In this document: positions 14,533-21,696 of the stretch, in pieces | Numbering within the stretch: the stretch's first letter is position 1 | Layout: each line of letters starts with the position of its first letter | DNA from: an uncultured Candidatus Saccharibacteria bacterium | GTDB taxonomy: Bacteria > Patescibacteriota > Saccharimonadia > Saccharimonadales > Saccharimonadaceae | Reading direction: 5' to 3' | DNA length: 36,252 nucleotides | Assembly (NCBI GenBank): GCA_945872155.1 | Contig: CAMBYK010000003.1 | Span: 1-36,252, forward strand | Program-made: the position numbers and the translations under genes | Notes under the pieces: model-generated | What the model saw: the letters and a program-made list of their open reading frames with translations, nothing else | Databases searched by the model: none | Told to the model about the DNA's origin: nothing

Positions 14533-16065
14533 ATGGAAAAAATTTTCATATTGGACACCAATGTTTTACTTGAGTATCCAGATATCATACCGAATGGACA
14601 CGAGGCCAGATTAGAAGAGCCTACTGTCGACCTGACAGGGGCGCATTTAGTCATTCCTTATGCCGTTATTCAAGAGCTGGCTAAGTTCAAAAAAGAGCTA
14701 GACAATGCGCGCGGTCGCGATAGTAGGTTGTTGCTCAATCGTCTACGTGATATTTTCGAATTTGAAAATCCCAACTGGGACGAAGACGCAGCTTTTGCGC
14801 TCAAAACCACTGTCGAAACCCAAAAAGGTAAACTTTCCATCTTGCCAATCGATAACACTCTCGCCAAAACGCACAAGTTCAAGCCAAAAGAAACCGATAT
14901 GGACGGACAAATTATCCTAACCACTCTACTAGCCATGGACCTGCAATTAGGGAACAAAGTTATCCTTCTAACCAACGACAACGACATGGCAATTCTTGCC
15001 AGTGGTCTTGGCGTCAGAACTCGTCGTTTCAAGTATCGTCTCCCAGATCCTTACACCGGCAGACGCGACTTGACTGTCCCTGCAGAGCTATTTGAGTCGT
15101 TCATCGATTTTGGCATCATTCATCTGGAAGACTGGAACAAAGCCATGCCTTCACAGCCACCGCTAGTAGCCAACGAATTTATCGTGATGCAGGCAGACAG
15201 CATCTACGCCGAAGGACTCGGCCCATTCGATCATATTGGCTGTTTCAAAGCCGATCTTGAAGCTATTATCCCATTATCGCTTTACAAAAAACTCCCGATT
15301 CAGCCCCGTACGCCAGGCCAAGCCATGTATATAGAAGCTCTTTGCGATCCTAATATCGACACAGTTATTGCTACTGGCCCAGCCGGCACCGGCAAAACCT
15401 TCATCGCTACCATTTATGCGCTTGAAGCCTGTCGCAAAGGAGAATTTATTGGCGCCTCAATAGTTCCTTGCCACATCAAAGACGATGGCGTCGGCACATT
15501 GCCAGGATATCTCGATGAAAAACTCGATCCCAACATCAAGCCACTCAAAAACGCTCTGCGTAATTATCTCTTAGAAACCGACCCAACTTTTAGCAAAAAA
15601 CTCAAAAAAATCAAAAAGTTTGGGGCTGTCAACAAATTACCAAAAGAGCATCAGGGCGATAGAGCAGATGAGCAGATCGTATCAATCCGGAAAAGTCTCG
15701 ACGACCAAGTTAATCTGCTTTGGGAAAATTGGTTTGGCGATCCAGTACCAATGGCTTATGCTAAAGGGCGTGACTTCTCTTACGAACTCGCCATTTTTGA
15801 CGAATTCCAAGACCATAATCACGTTCAAGCCGATACCCTCATCAAGCGTATCGGAGAACACGGCAAAGCCATCATTACCGGCGATGTTTGGCAAGTCCAC
15901 ACGCCGTATCTGACCCCAGAAAACAACGGCATCACTTACGCAGCCGACCTGCTCTACGGATTCCCAGAAGTAGCTCGCATCTCATTCTTAGAAAATGAAG
16001 TCGAGCGTCATCCATTGGTTAAGAAAATCGCTCAACGTCAGCAATCACGCGGCAAACAGCGTTGA
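14533..16065 (+). CDS. PIN-domain/PhoH-like ATPase
   Basis: 510 residues. The N-terminal PIN nuclease domain (about 1-150) shows FILDTNVLLEYPD, TDMDGQII and LTNDNDMAILA, the acidic residues expected for a metal-dependent RNase. The C-terminal PhoH ATPase has Walker A GPAGTGKT (282-289), Walker B LAIFDEFQD and TGDVWQ, the sensor-like segment. PIN-PhoH proteins are thought to unwind and cleave RNA. The start at 14533 follows a near-perfect SD (AAAGGAGG, 7-8 nt) and begins right at the PIN fold. An in-frame ATG at 14473, 12 nt after the -10, would add 20 residues and looks less likely. A terminator follows. Confidence 0.92.
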   Translation: MEKIFILDTNVLLEYPDIIPNGHEARLEEPTVDLTGAHLVIPYAVIQELAKFKKELDNARGRDSRLLLNRLRDIFEFENPNWDEDAAFALKTTVETQKGKLSILPIDNTLAKTHKFKPKETDMDGQIILTTLLAMDLQLGNKVILLTNDNDMAILASGLGVRTRRFKYRLPDPYTGRRDLTVPAELFESFIDFGIIHLEDWNKAMPSQPPLVANEFIVMQADSIYAEGLGPFDHIGCFKADLEAIIPLSLYKKLPIQPRTPGQAMYIEALCDPNIDTVIATGPAGTGKTFIATIYALEACRKGEFIGASIVPCHIKDDGVGTLPGYLDEKLDPNIKPLKNALRNYLLETDPTFSKKLKKIKKFGAVNKLPKEHQGDRADEQIVSIRKSLDDQVNLLWENWFGDPVPMAYAKGRDFSYELAIFDEFQDHNHVQADTLIKRIGEHGKAIITGDVWQVHTPYLTPENNGITYAADLLYGFPEVARISFLENEVERHPLVKKIAQRQQSRGKQR

Positions 16066-16096
16066 CTCATTTTCACCTCCAGCCCTTTGGGCAACT

Positions 16097-16121
16097 TAGG
16101 CCTCCTCGCGAGGCCTATTTT
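16097..16121 (+). terminator. Terminator after the PIN-PhoH gene
   Basis: TAGGCCTC / GAGGCCTA, an 8-bp perfect stem with a 5-nt loop, then TTTT. It ends just before the pth promoter. Confidence 0.85.
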
Positions 16122-16125
16122 ATTG

Positions 16126-16131
16126 TATAAT
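16126..16131 (+). promoter_or_regulatory. -10 box of pth
   Basis: TATAAT, then 7 nt, then ATG at 16139. Leaderless arrangement. Confidence 0.55.
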
Positions 16132-16138
16132 CTACCTT

Positions 16139-16660
16139 ATGAAGCTCGTTATTGGACTAGGCAACCCAGGCGATAAATACAATTTTACTCGCCACAACTT
16201 CGGCTTTTTAGCCCTAGATTTTTATGCCAAAATCCATCAGCTTAAATGGGAGCCCCACCCTAAATTCAATGCCATCTGGCTAAAGTCCGGTGATGCGCTC
16301 TTCATCAAGCCGCAAACTTTCTACAATAACGTCGGTACCAGCGTGCGCGCTTTTATGGATTTTTACAAAATCTCGCCCGCAGATATTTATGTGGTCTGCG
16401 ATGATTTTAATCTCGATTTTGGCACTCTCAGGCATCGCGACAAAGGCGCTGCGGGAGGAAACAACGGTCTCAAATCCATCATCGCGCAACTCATTTCCGT
16501 TGATTTTTCCAGACTCAGGCTCGGCACATCCAATCCCGAAATTCGCCAACATCTTGGAGATGTTGATTTTGTTCTCAGCCGTTTTACTGCAGAAGAAAAA
16601 TCTGCCTTACCAAGCGTCCTCAATACCGCCGCCTCACAAATCGACCAATTTTTAGCTTAG
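16139..16660 (+). CDS. pth: Peptidyl-tRNA hydrolase
   Basis: 173 residues, slightly short for the family. It frees tRNA from peptidyl-tRNA that has dropped off ribosomes. The N-terminus MKLVIGLGNPGDKYNFTRHNFGF carries the family signature with catalytic His19; the acidic partner is Asp88 or Asp89 in VCDDFNLDFG; GAAGGNNGLKSI and RLRLGTS are the other conserved blocks. It stands alone between its own promoter and the convergent dprA. Confidence 0.96.
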   Translation: MKLVIGLGNPGDKYNFTRHNFGFLALDFYAKIHQLKWEPHPKFNAIWLKSGDALFIKPQTFYNNVGTSVRAFMDFYKISPADIYVVCDDFNLDFGTLRHRDKGAAGGNNGLKSIIAQLISVDFSRLRLGTSNPEIRQHLGDVDFVLSRFTAEEKSALPSVLNTAASQIDQFLA

Positions 16661-16662
16661 AG

Positions 16663-16720
16663 ATCGGCCTTTCTGGCTATTACCCCACCCTTCATCCATC
16701 GGTCTTTTCTGGCTATTACC
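16663..16720. repeat. Direct repeat at the pth/dprA junction
   Basis: ATCGGCCTTTCTGGCTATTACC (split here as ATCGGCC + TTTCTGGCTATTACC, 16663-16684) and a 23-bp near copy at 16698-16720 differing by one base and one inserted T. The second copy contains the dprA double stop (TAA TAG on the minus strand), so the first looks like a duplicated gene end. Confidence 0.6.
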
Positions 16721-17579
16721 GTAACATCCACTTATTCCCGCCCAGCGCCCGCACCCTGCCTTTTAATTCCAACATAGTCAAGGCCTGATTAAAGCTCGCC
16801 ACTGGCAATTTTAGTTTTCTTATCATCGCTTCGCCGTCATCTACCCCGCTCTGCAAAAGCTGCAAAATTGCCGTTTCTTCCGCGTTGTCTCCGCCCAGCT
16901 CTACTATCCTCCGCCGTCCGCCCTTAGCAGGGAAGAGTCTTTCCAAAATATCCTCCGGTCGAGTATAAGGCGTCGCTCCTTGAGCTATCAGACGATGGCA
17001 GCCCGCCGAATTAATCCGCGTGATATCCCCCGGCACCGCAAACACCTCCCGTCCCTGATTTAAAGCATGAGCCGCCGTATTCAAAGTGCCGCTTCGCTCT
17101 GCCGCCTCCACGATCAGCACCACGTCACTCAGCCCAGAAATTAACCGATTTCTTTCCAAAAAACTTACTTTTGGGTGATATTCCATCCCGCTTGCCAGTT
17201 CACTCATCACCACCCCGCCACTTTGCACAATTTTCTCCGCCAGTCCACAATGCGCGCGCGGATAAATCTGGTCGATCGGCGTCCCCAGTACCGCCACTGT
17301 CAAACCGCCAGCGTCCAGCGCCGCTCGATGCGCAATTGAGTCTATACCATAAGCCAAGCCAGAAACCACTACCACACCACGTTTTGCCAGCTCATACGCC
17401 GCCTCATAAGCGATCTTTTCGCCATAGCTCGTATTCTTTCTCGCCCCCACAATTGCCACGCTCGGCAGCCTTAATTCTGGCCATTCCCCATAAAAATACA
17501 ATGTTTTTGGCATTAGCGCAATACCGTCTAACTTCTCTGTTAATTTATTCTCTAGAGGTGAAATATAGTTGATTTTCAT
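16716..17579 (-). CDS. dprA: DNA-processing protein DprA
   Basis: 287 residues. DprA binds incoming single-stranded DNA during natural transformation and loads RecA. The Rossmann-like core shows VAIVGARKNTSYG, VVSGLAYGIDSIAH, ERNRLISGLSD and VEAAERSGTLNTAAHALNQGR, then VFAVPGD. The last ~60 residues form a winged-helix (DML1-type) domain ending in GGNKWMLR. The N-terminal SAM extension of some DprA proteins is absent. The start is divergent from the strong RNA promoter at 17599. Together with the T4SS-type ATPase it is consistent with DNA-uptake ability. Confidence 0.95.
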   Translation of the reverse strand: MKINYISPLENKLTEKLDGIALMPKTLYFYGEWPELRLPSVAIVGARKNTSYGEKIAYEAAYELAKRGVVVVSGLAYGIDSIAHRAALDAGGLTVAVLGTPIDQIYPRAHCGLAEKIVQSGGVVMSELASGMEYHPKVSFLERNRLISGLSDVVLIVEAAERSGTLNTAAHALNQGREVFAVPGDITRINSAGCHRLIAQGATPYTRPEDILERLFPAKGGRRRIVELGGDNAEETAILQLLQSGVDDGEAMIRKLKLPVASFNQALTMLELKGRVRALGGNKWMLR

Positions 17580-17598
17580 AAAAAAGTTGTAAAAAGTG

Positions 17599-17627
17599 TT
17601 GACTTTCCTTATTTACTATGCTATAAT
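17599..17627 (+). promoter_or_regulatory. Strong sigma-70-type promoter of the structured RNA
   Basis: TTGACT (17599-17604), exact 17-nt spacer, TATAAT (17622-17627). It is the best match to the consensus in the window and points into a region without any open reading frame. Confidence 0.8.
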
Positions 17628-17633
17628 GCTTGC

Positions 17634-17935
17634 AGTTAGGGTCAAAAAGCCCGACACTGCACCTAAATAAATTATATTTTCTGCCTTCGTTGAGAAGCGC
17701 AGAAATTGCGTGTTCTTGAAACCCTTTCAGGTTTACAATTTCTTCAAGGTTGTAAATTCATAAGTATTACCTCCACTTAAGAAAGATTATTTCAAGGGCA
17801 TAGCAATCCCTGTAACCGGCGGGCCCCAATTTGTGTGAGGTGGGTCGCGCTTCCGGGGCTTCCCCGGTATCTAAAAAGAAGCGTTATAGGGTAAAATAGC
17901 CCCAGGTGATGCCCACCCTTACCTGGGGCTTTTTT
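17634..17935 (+). ncRNA. Structured non-coding RNA of about 300 nt, unidentified
   Basis: The region between a consensus promoter and a strong terminator has no credible ORF but many stable hairpins: GCAGT/ACTGC (17632-17660); TTTCTGC+CTTC / GAAG+GCAGAAA (17678-17705); TTTACAA/TTGTAAA (17732-17756); a nested CGCTTC ... CCGGGG-CTT-CCCCGG ... GAAGCG element (17848-17883); and the terminator. The AGGGT at 17888-17892 can pair with ACCCT in the terminator loop. I looked for tmRNA (GGTTTCGACA, tRNA-like ends), RNase P RNA (GAGGAAAGTCC), SRP RNA (GTCAGGTCCGGAAGGAAGCAGCC) and a 6S-like single rod, and found none. It could be a regulatory leader that terminates before topA, though topA has its own -10. 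Confidence 0.6.
17898..17935 (+). terminator. Terminator of the structured RNA
   Basis: Perfect 10-bp GC-rich stem AGCCCCAGGT / ACCTGGGGCT, 13-nt loop, then a run of T. No gene lies between it and topA (17936-18107). Confidence 0.92.
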
Positions 17936-18094
17936 ATGCCCCAAATTTCCCTCAAATCGCCCCACCTAACCAGAGCATAACAAAACCAACTAAAATCTAA
18001 CAAACACTAGCGTATTCATTAAAAATCCAACCAAAAATCCCAAAAACCTCAACCCGAATTTCTCCTCAAACCCTTTATGCTTGCCACAATATGT

Positions 18095-18100
18095 TATAGT
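18095..18100 (+). promoter_or_regulatory. -10 box of topA
   Basis: TATAGT preceded by TG (extended -10, TGTTATAGT), then 7 nt, then ATG at 18108. This favours 18108 over the in-frame ATG at 18081 upstream of the box. Confidence 0.5.
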
Positions 18101-18107
18101 TATAAGT

Positions 18108-20447
18108 ATGCCAAAAAATTTACTAATCGTAGAGTCTCCTGCCAAAGCCAAAACCATCGAGAAATATCTCGGGGGTGATTTCAAAGTCCTTTCTAGCGTG
18201 GGACACATTCGCAAAGACACCAAAGTGGACGTCGCTAACGATTTTGCCGTCACCTACGAAATCGACCCCGGACACAAAAAAGTCGTAGCCGAACTCAAAA
18301 AAGTTCTTAAAGACACCGAAACTGTCTGGCTTGCCACCGATGAAGACCGCGAAGGCGAATCTATCTCTTGGCACCTCGCAGAGGTCTTGGGTCTACCCAA
18401 ATCCACTCATCGCATCACCTTTCACGAAATTACCGCCACCGCGCTCAAAGATGCCATCGCGCACCCTCGCACCATCGACATGAATATGGTCTATAGCCAA
18501 CAAGCTCGTCAAACTCTCGATATGATAGTAGGTTTTGACCTCTCCGGCGTCATCCGTCGCAAAGTCCCTGGCGCCATCAGCGCCGGTCGCGTTCAGTCTC
18601 CCGCCCTCCGTCTCGTAGTCGAAAAAGAACGCGAAATCGAAAAATTCGACAATAAATTCAATTTCAAAGTTGCAGCACATTTCGACAATCTCGTGGCCAA
18701 TCTCGAAAAGACTCAGCCTTCCACCACCGAAGAAGCCAAAAAATTATTAGAATCTCTAGCCGGCAAACCTTTTACCGTCACCGCCGTCGACCATACCGAA
18801 GGTAGCAAAGCCAATCCCGTACCGCTCACTACTGCGGCTATGCAAATTGAAGCCAGCAGCAAGCTCGGCTTCTCCGCTGTTACCACCATGCGCGCCGCCC
18901 AAGCGCTCTATCAGGCCGGCTATATCACCTACCATCGTACCGATTCGCTCAATCTTTCCAGTCAAGCCATTGCCAAAATCGCCGAATTTATTACTGCGAA
19001 ATTTGGGCCGCAATATCTACAAACTAGAAAATTCAAAACCAAATCTGCCGGCGCACAAGAAGCTCACGAGGCTATTCGCCCCACCGACATCACCAAAGAA
19101 CAAGCAGGGAACAACAATTTCGAGCAAAAACTTTATCAACTCATCCGTTCGCGCACACTCGCTACTCAAATGACCACCGCCAAAGTCGCCAAAACCACCC
19201 TCAATCTTGCCCCACTCCAAACCAACTATAATTTCACCGCCAAAGGCGAAGTAATCATTTTTGACGGCTTTCTAAAAGTCTATGGCAAATCCAAAGACTT
19301 AGAACTGCCAGATCTCAAAGTAGGAGACCAACTTGACGCCATCAAAATTATCGCCCGCCAAACTTTCGCCAAACCACCCGCTCGCTACACCGAAGGTTCT
19401 CTCGTCAAAAAACTCGAAGAGCTGAGTATCGGTCGCCCATCCACCTACGCGTCCATCATGTCCGCCCTGCAAGCTCGCGGATACGTGGTTAAGGGTGATT
19501 CCGAAGGTACACCTCGAGACATATTAGAACTAACCTTACAAAATAATACCGTTACCGCAGAAACCGCCTCCGAAAAATCTGGCGCTACCAAAGGAAAGCT
19601 ACTGCCAACTCCAGTAGGCGAACTGGTCTCAGATTTCTTGGTTAGCCATTTTACCAACATCGTTGACTATGGCTTTACTGCCGAAATCGAAACCAAACTC
19701 GATCTAATCGCCGAAGCCAAGCTAGACAAACTCGCTATGCTTAAAAATTTCTACGGCCCCTTCGCCAAACTCATCGCCGATTCTGGCTCACTCGAACGCT
19801 TCAACTCCGCTATCGCCCTCGGCACCGACCCAGCCACCGGCAAACCAATTTTTTCCAAAATTGGCAAAAATGGCGGCTTTATCCAACTCGGCGAAAACGA
19901 AAAAGTTTCTGGCGAAAAACCTCGTTTTGCACCACTACCAGATGGCAAAACCGTTAAAACCGTCACTTTTGAACAAGCCCTGAAACAACTTGAACTCCCA
20001 GCCTTGCCTCGCACAGTTGGCTTTGCGCCAGACAAAACTGAACTCATTGCCGCCAGCGGACCTTTCGGCCCTTATCTAAAAGCTGGCCAATACAATGTTC
20101 CACTCAAACAAGCCGACCCCTACACTATATCTCTTGCCGATGCTACCAAACTATATCAAGAAAAGCTCGATTCTATCATCGCTAACTGGGGCGATATTAT
20201 GATTATCAAAGGCGCTTACGGCCCCTATATCAAAGGGCCTGGCCGTCGCAATAATCTCAAAATCCCTAAAGATCAAGACCCTACCAAAATCACTCAGGAA
20301 CAGGCACGAGCCATGCTCGAACAAAAGGGAACTGCTCGCAAATCTACCGCAAAAACCACCAAAGCTCGCAAAACCACGGCTACTGCAACCATCAAAAAAT
20401 CCACTCGCCATAAACCACACGCACGCGCCAAAGCCACCAAAAAATAA
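18108..20447 (+). CDS. topA: DNA topoisomerase I
   Basis: 779 residues. Type IA enzyme that relaxes negative supercoils. The Toprim domain starts at once (NLLIVESPAKAKTIEKYLG) and includes DEDREGE. The active-site tyrosine is Tyr275 in YITYHRTDS, and IGRPSTYA follows. Instead of zinc fingers the C-terminus has repeats of the FGPYLKAGQYN and YGPYIKGPGRRNN type, ending in a tail of about 45 residues rich in Lys, Arg, Thr and Ala that probably grips DNA. The first ~27 bp of open frame upstream are excluded because the promoter lies in them. Confidence 0.97.
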   Translation: MPKNLLIVESPAKAKTIEKYLGGDFKVLSSVGHIRKDTKVDVANDFAVTYEIDPGHKKVVAELKKVLKDTETVWLATDEDREGESISWHLAEVLGLPKSTHRITFHEITATALKDAIAHPRTIDMNMVYSQQARQTLDMIVGFDLSGVIRRKVPGAISAGRVQSPALRLVVEKEREIEKFDNKFNFKVAAHFDNLVANLEKTQPSTTEEAKKLLESLAGKPFTVTAVDHTEGSKANPVPLTTAAMQIEASSKLGFSAVTTMRAAQALYQAGYITYHRTDSLNLSSQAIAKIAEFITAKFGPQYLQTRKFKTKSAGAQEAHEAIRPTDITKEQAGNNNFEQKLYQLIRSRTLATQMTTAKVAKTTLNLAPLQTNYNFTAKGEVIIFDGFLKVYGKSKDLELPDLKVGDQLDAIKIIARQTFAKPPARYTEGSLVKKLEELSIGRPSTYASIMSALQARGYVVKGDSEGTPRDILELTLQNNTVTAETASEKSGATKGKLLPTPVGELVSDFLVSHFTNIVDYGFTAEIETKLDLIAEAKLDKLAMLKNFYGPFAKLIADSGSLERFNSAIALGTDPATGKPIFSKIGKNGGFIQLGENEKVSGEKPRFAPLPDGKTVKTVTFEQALKQLELPALPRTVGFAPDKTELIAASGPFGPYLKAGQYNVPLKQADPYTISLADATKLYQEKLDSIIANWGDIMIIKGAYGPYIKGPGRRNNLKIPKDQDPTKITQEQARAMLEQKGTARKSTAKTTKARKTTATATIKKSTRHKPHARAKATKK

Positions 20448-20551
20448 CATTTTAGACCACAAAAATAGCACTTATTAAACATAAGTACAATGTTTTATTT
20501 TTATTTCAAAAAATATGTTAAAATACTTGTAGAAATGCCCAACTTTTAGTG

Positions 20552-20580
20552 TTGACATTAGCACAAAAAAATGATATCAT
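20552..20580 (+). promoter_or_regulatory. Promoter of the sigma4-HARE regulator gene
   Basis: Perfect TTGACA (20552-20557), 17-nt spacer, TATCAT (20575-20580). A second extended -10 (TGTTAAAAT, near 20517) lies upstream. The ATG is 46 nt downstream with SD AAGGA, so this gene has a true leader. Confidence 0.75.
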
Positions 20581-20626
20581 AAGTGCAATCCATATTATCA
20601 ACAGAGGTGGAATAAAGGAAAAATCA

Positions 20627-21661
20627 ATGGACCAAAATGCGGAAATAATCGCCAATGCGATTACTGGCAGTCTGAACATTATTGAACAAGAGCGCGAAAA
20701 AGAAATTGTCGCGCGTCGCTTTGGGCTCTCCGGCCACAAGGAAACCCTTGAACAAATTGGTGATATGCTCTCTATCACCAGGGAGCGAGTTCGCCAACTC
20801 GAAAAAGCTATTCTTATCCGTCTTCGCATCGGTTCCGAAGATGGCAAAATCCCGGAAATGGCTACTGCGGAAAAAATCATCATCCGCAATCTTACCGAAA
20901 TGGGTCGCATTGCTAAAATCTCCGAACTAGCCGACAAAATCTACGGCCGCCCTACCACTCCAGCCGAGCGCGCTGGCCTTAATTTTATCGGAGATATTTC
21001 CGCTAATCTCACCATTATTGAAGAAAACGACAAGTATCATGCTTCTATCGGCATTGCCGAATACGGCGACGAAAAAACCGTTCTCAAAAAAATTGATGAA
21101 ATCGTTAACCTAATCAAAACCAAAAAAGCTCCAATGACCCTAGACGACCTCGACGCCGAGCTTAACTACGAACACCCCAGCCATATTCAGGCTATCGCCT
21201 CTTTGTCTAAGTTGCTTTCTTTGCTTAACGATCTCTGGGGGCTCGCCAAATGGCCCGCCGTCAACCCTAAGAACATTCGCGACAAGATCTTTGTCATTCT
21301 CGAAAACAAAAAAGAACCCATGCACTTTCTCGACATTGCCAAAGAAATTTCCGCGTCTAGCTTCAAGCGCAAAAATGTCACCACTCAGGCCATCCATAAT
21401 GAACTCATTAAAGATAGCCGTTTTATCCTAATCGGCCGCGGCATCTACGCCCTCAACACTTGGGGCTACACCAAAGGCACCGTTTCTGAAATTATCACCA
21501 AAATTCTCAAAGATGCAGGCAAGCCACTCTCTCGCGAAGAAATCGTCAAACAAGTTCTGCGTTCTCGCAAGGTCAAAGAAACCACTGTTTTGCTCAATCT
21601 CCAAAACAAAAAACTTTTCGCCAAGGCTGACAAAAATACCTACCAGCTAGCCGAAAAGTAG
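20627..21661 (+). CDS. Sigma-70 region 4-like protein with HARE-HTH domains
   Basis: 344 residues from the ATG at 20627, chosen because of SD AAGGA (7 nt) and because the frame upstream crosses the promoter. Residues ~20-75 match sigma region 4: EIVARRFGLSG followed by TLEQIGDMLSITRERVRQLEKA, the helix-turn-helix that contacts the -35 box. There is no region 2 (-10 binding), so it cannot be a normal sigma factor. The rest contains HARE-HTH-type winged-helix units, clearest in PMHFLDIAKEISASSFKRK ... RGIYALNTWGY and KPLSREEIVKQVLRSRKVK ... YQLAE, like the RNA polymerase delta subunit. A transcription factor acting with RNA polymerase is a fair inference. Confidence 0.8.
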   Translation: MDQNAEIIANAITGSLNIIEQEREKEIVARRFGLSGHKETLEQIGDMLSITRERVRQLEKAILIRLRIGSEDGKIPEMATAEKIIIRNLTEMGRIAKISELADKIYGRPTTPAERAGLNFIGDISANLTIIEENDKYHASIGIAEYGDEKTVLKKIDEIVNLIKTKKAPMTLDDLDAELNYEHPSHIQAIASLSKLLSLLNDLWGLAKWPAVNPKNIRDKIFVILENKKEPMHFLDIAKEISASSFKRKNVTTQAIHNELIKDSRFILIGRGIYALNTWGYTKGTVSEIITKILKDAGKPLSREEIVKQVLRSRKVKETTVLLNLQNKKLFAKADKNTYQLAEK

Positions 21662-21681
21662 TTTTCTCATCCTTTTTATGT

Positions 21682-21687
21682 TAAAAT
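21682..21687 (+). promoter_or_regulatory. -10 box of the T4SS-type ATPase gene
   Basis: TAAAAT, preceded by TG at -2 (TGTTAAAAT, extended form), then 9 nt to the ATG at 21697. Confidence 0.5.
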
Positions 21688-21696
21688 AAATCTGTT

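Noticed and set aside
17838-17850. T-box-like sequence (GAGGTGGGTCGCG)
   Set aside because: It only partly matches the AGGGTGGNACCGCG consensus, no stem I/specifier layout is visible, and the downstream gene is topA, not a tRNA synthetase or amino-acid gene.
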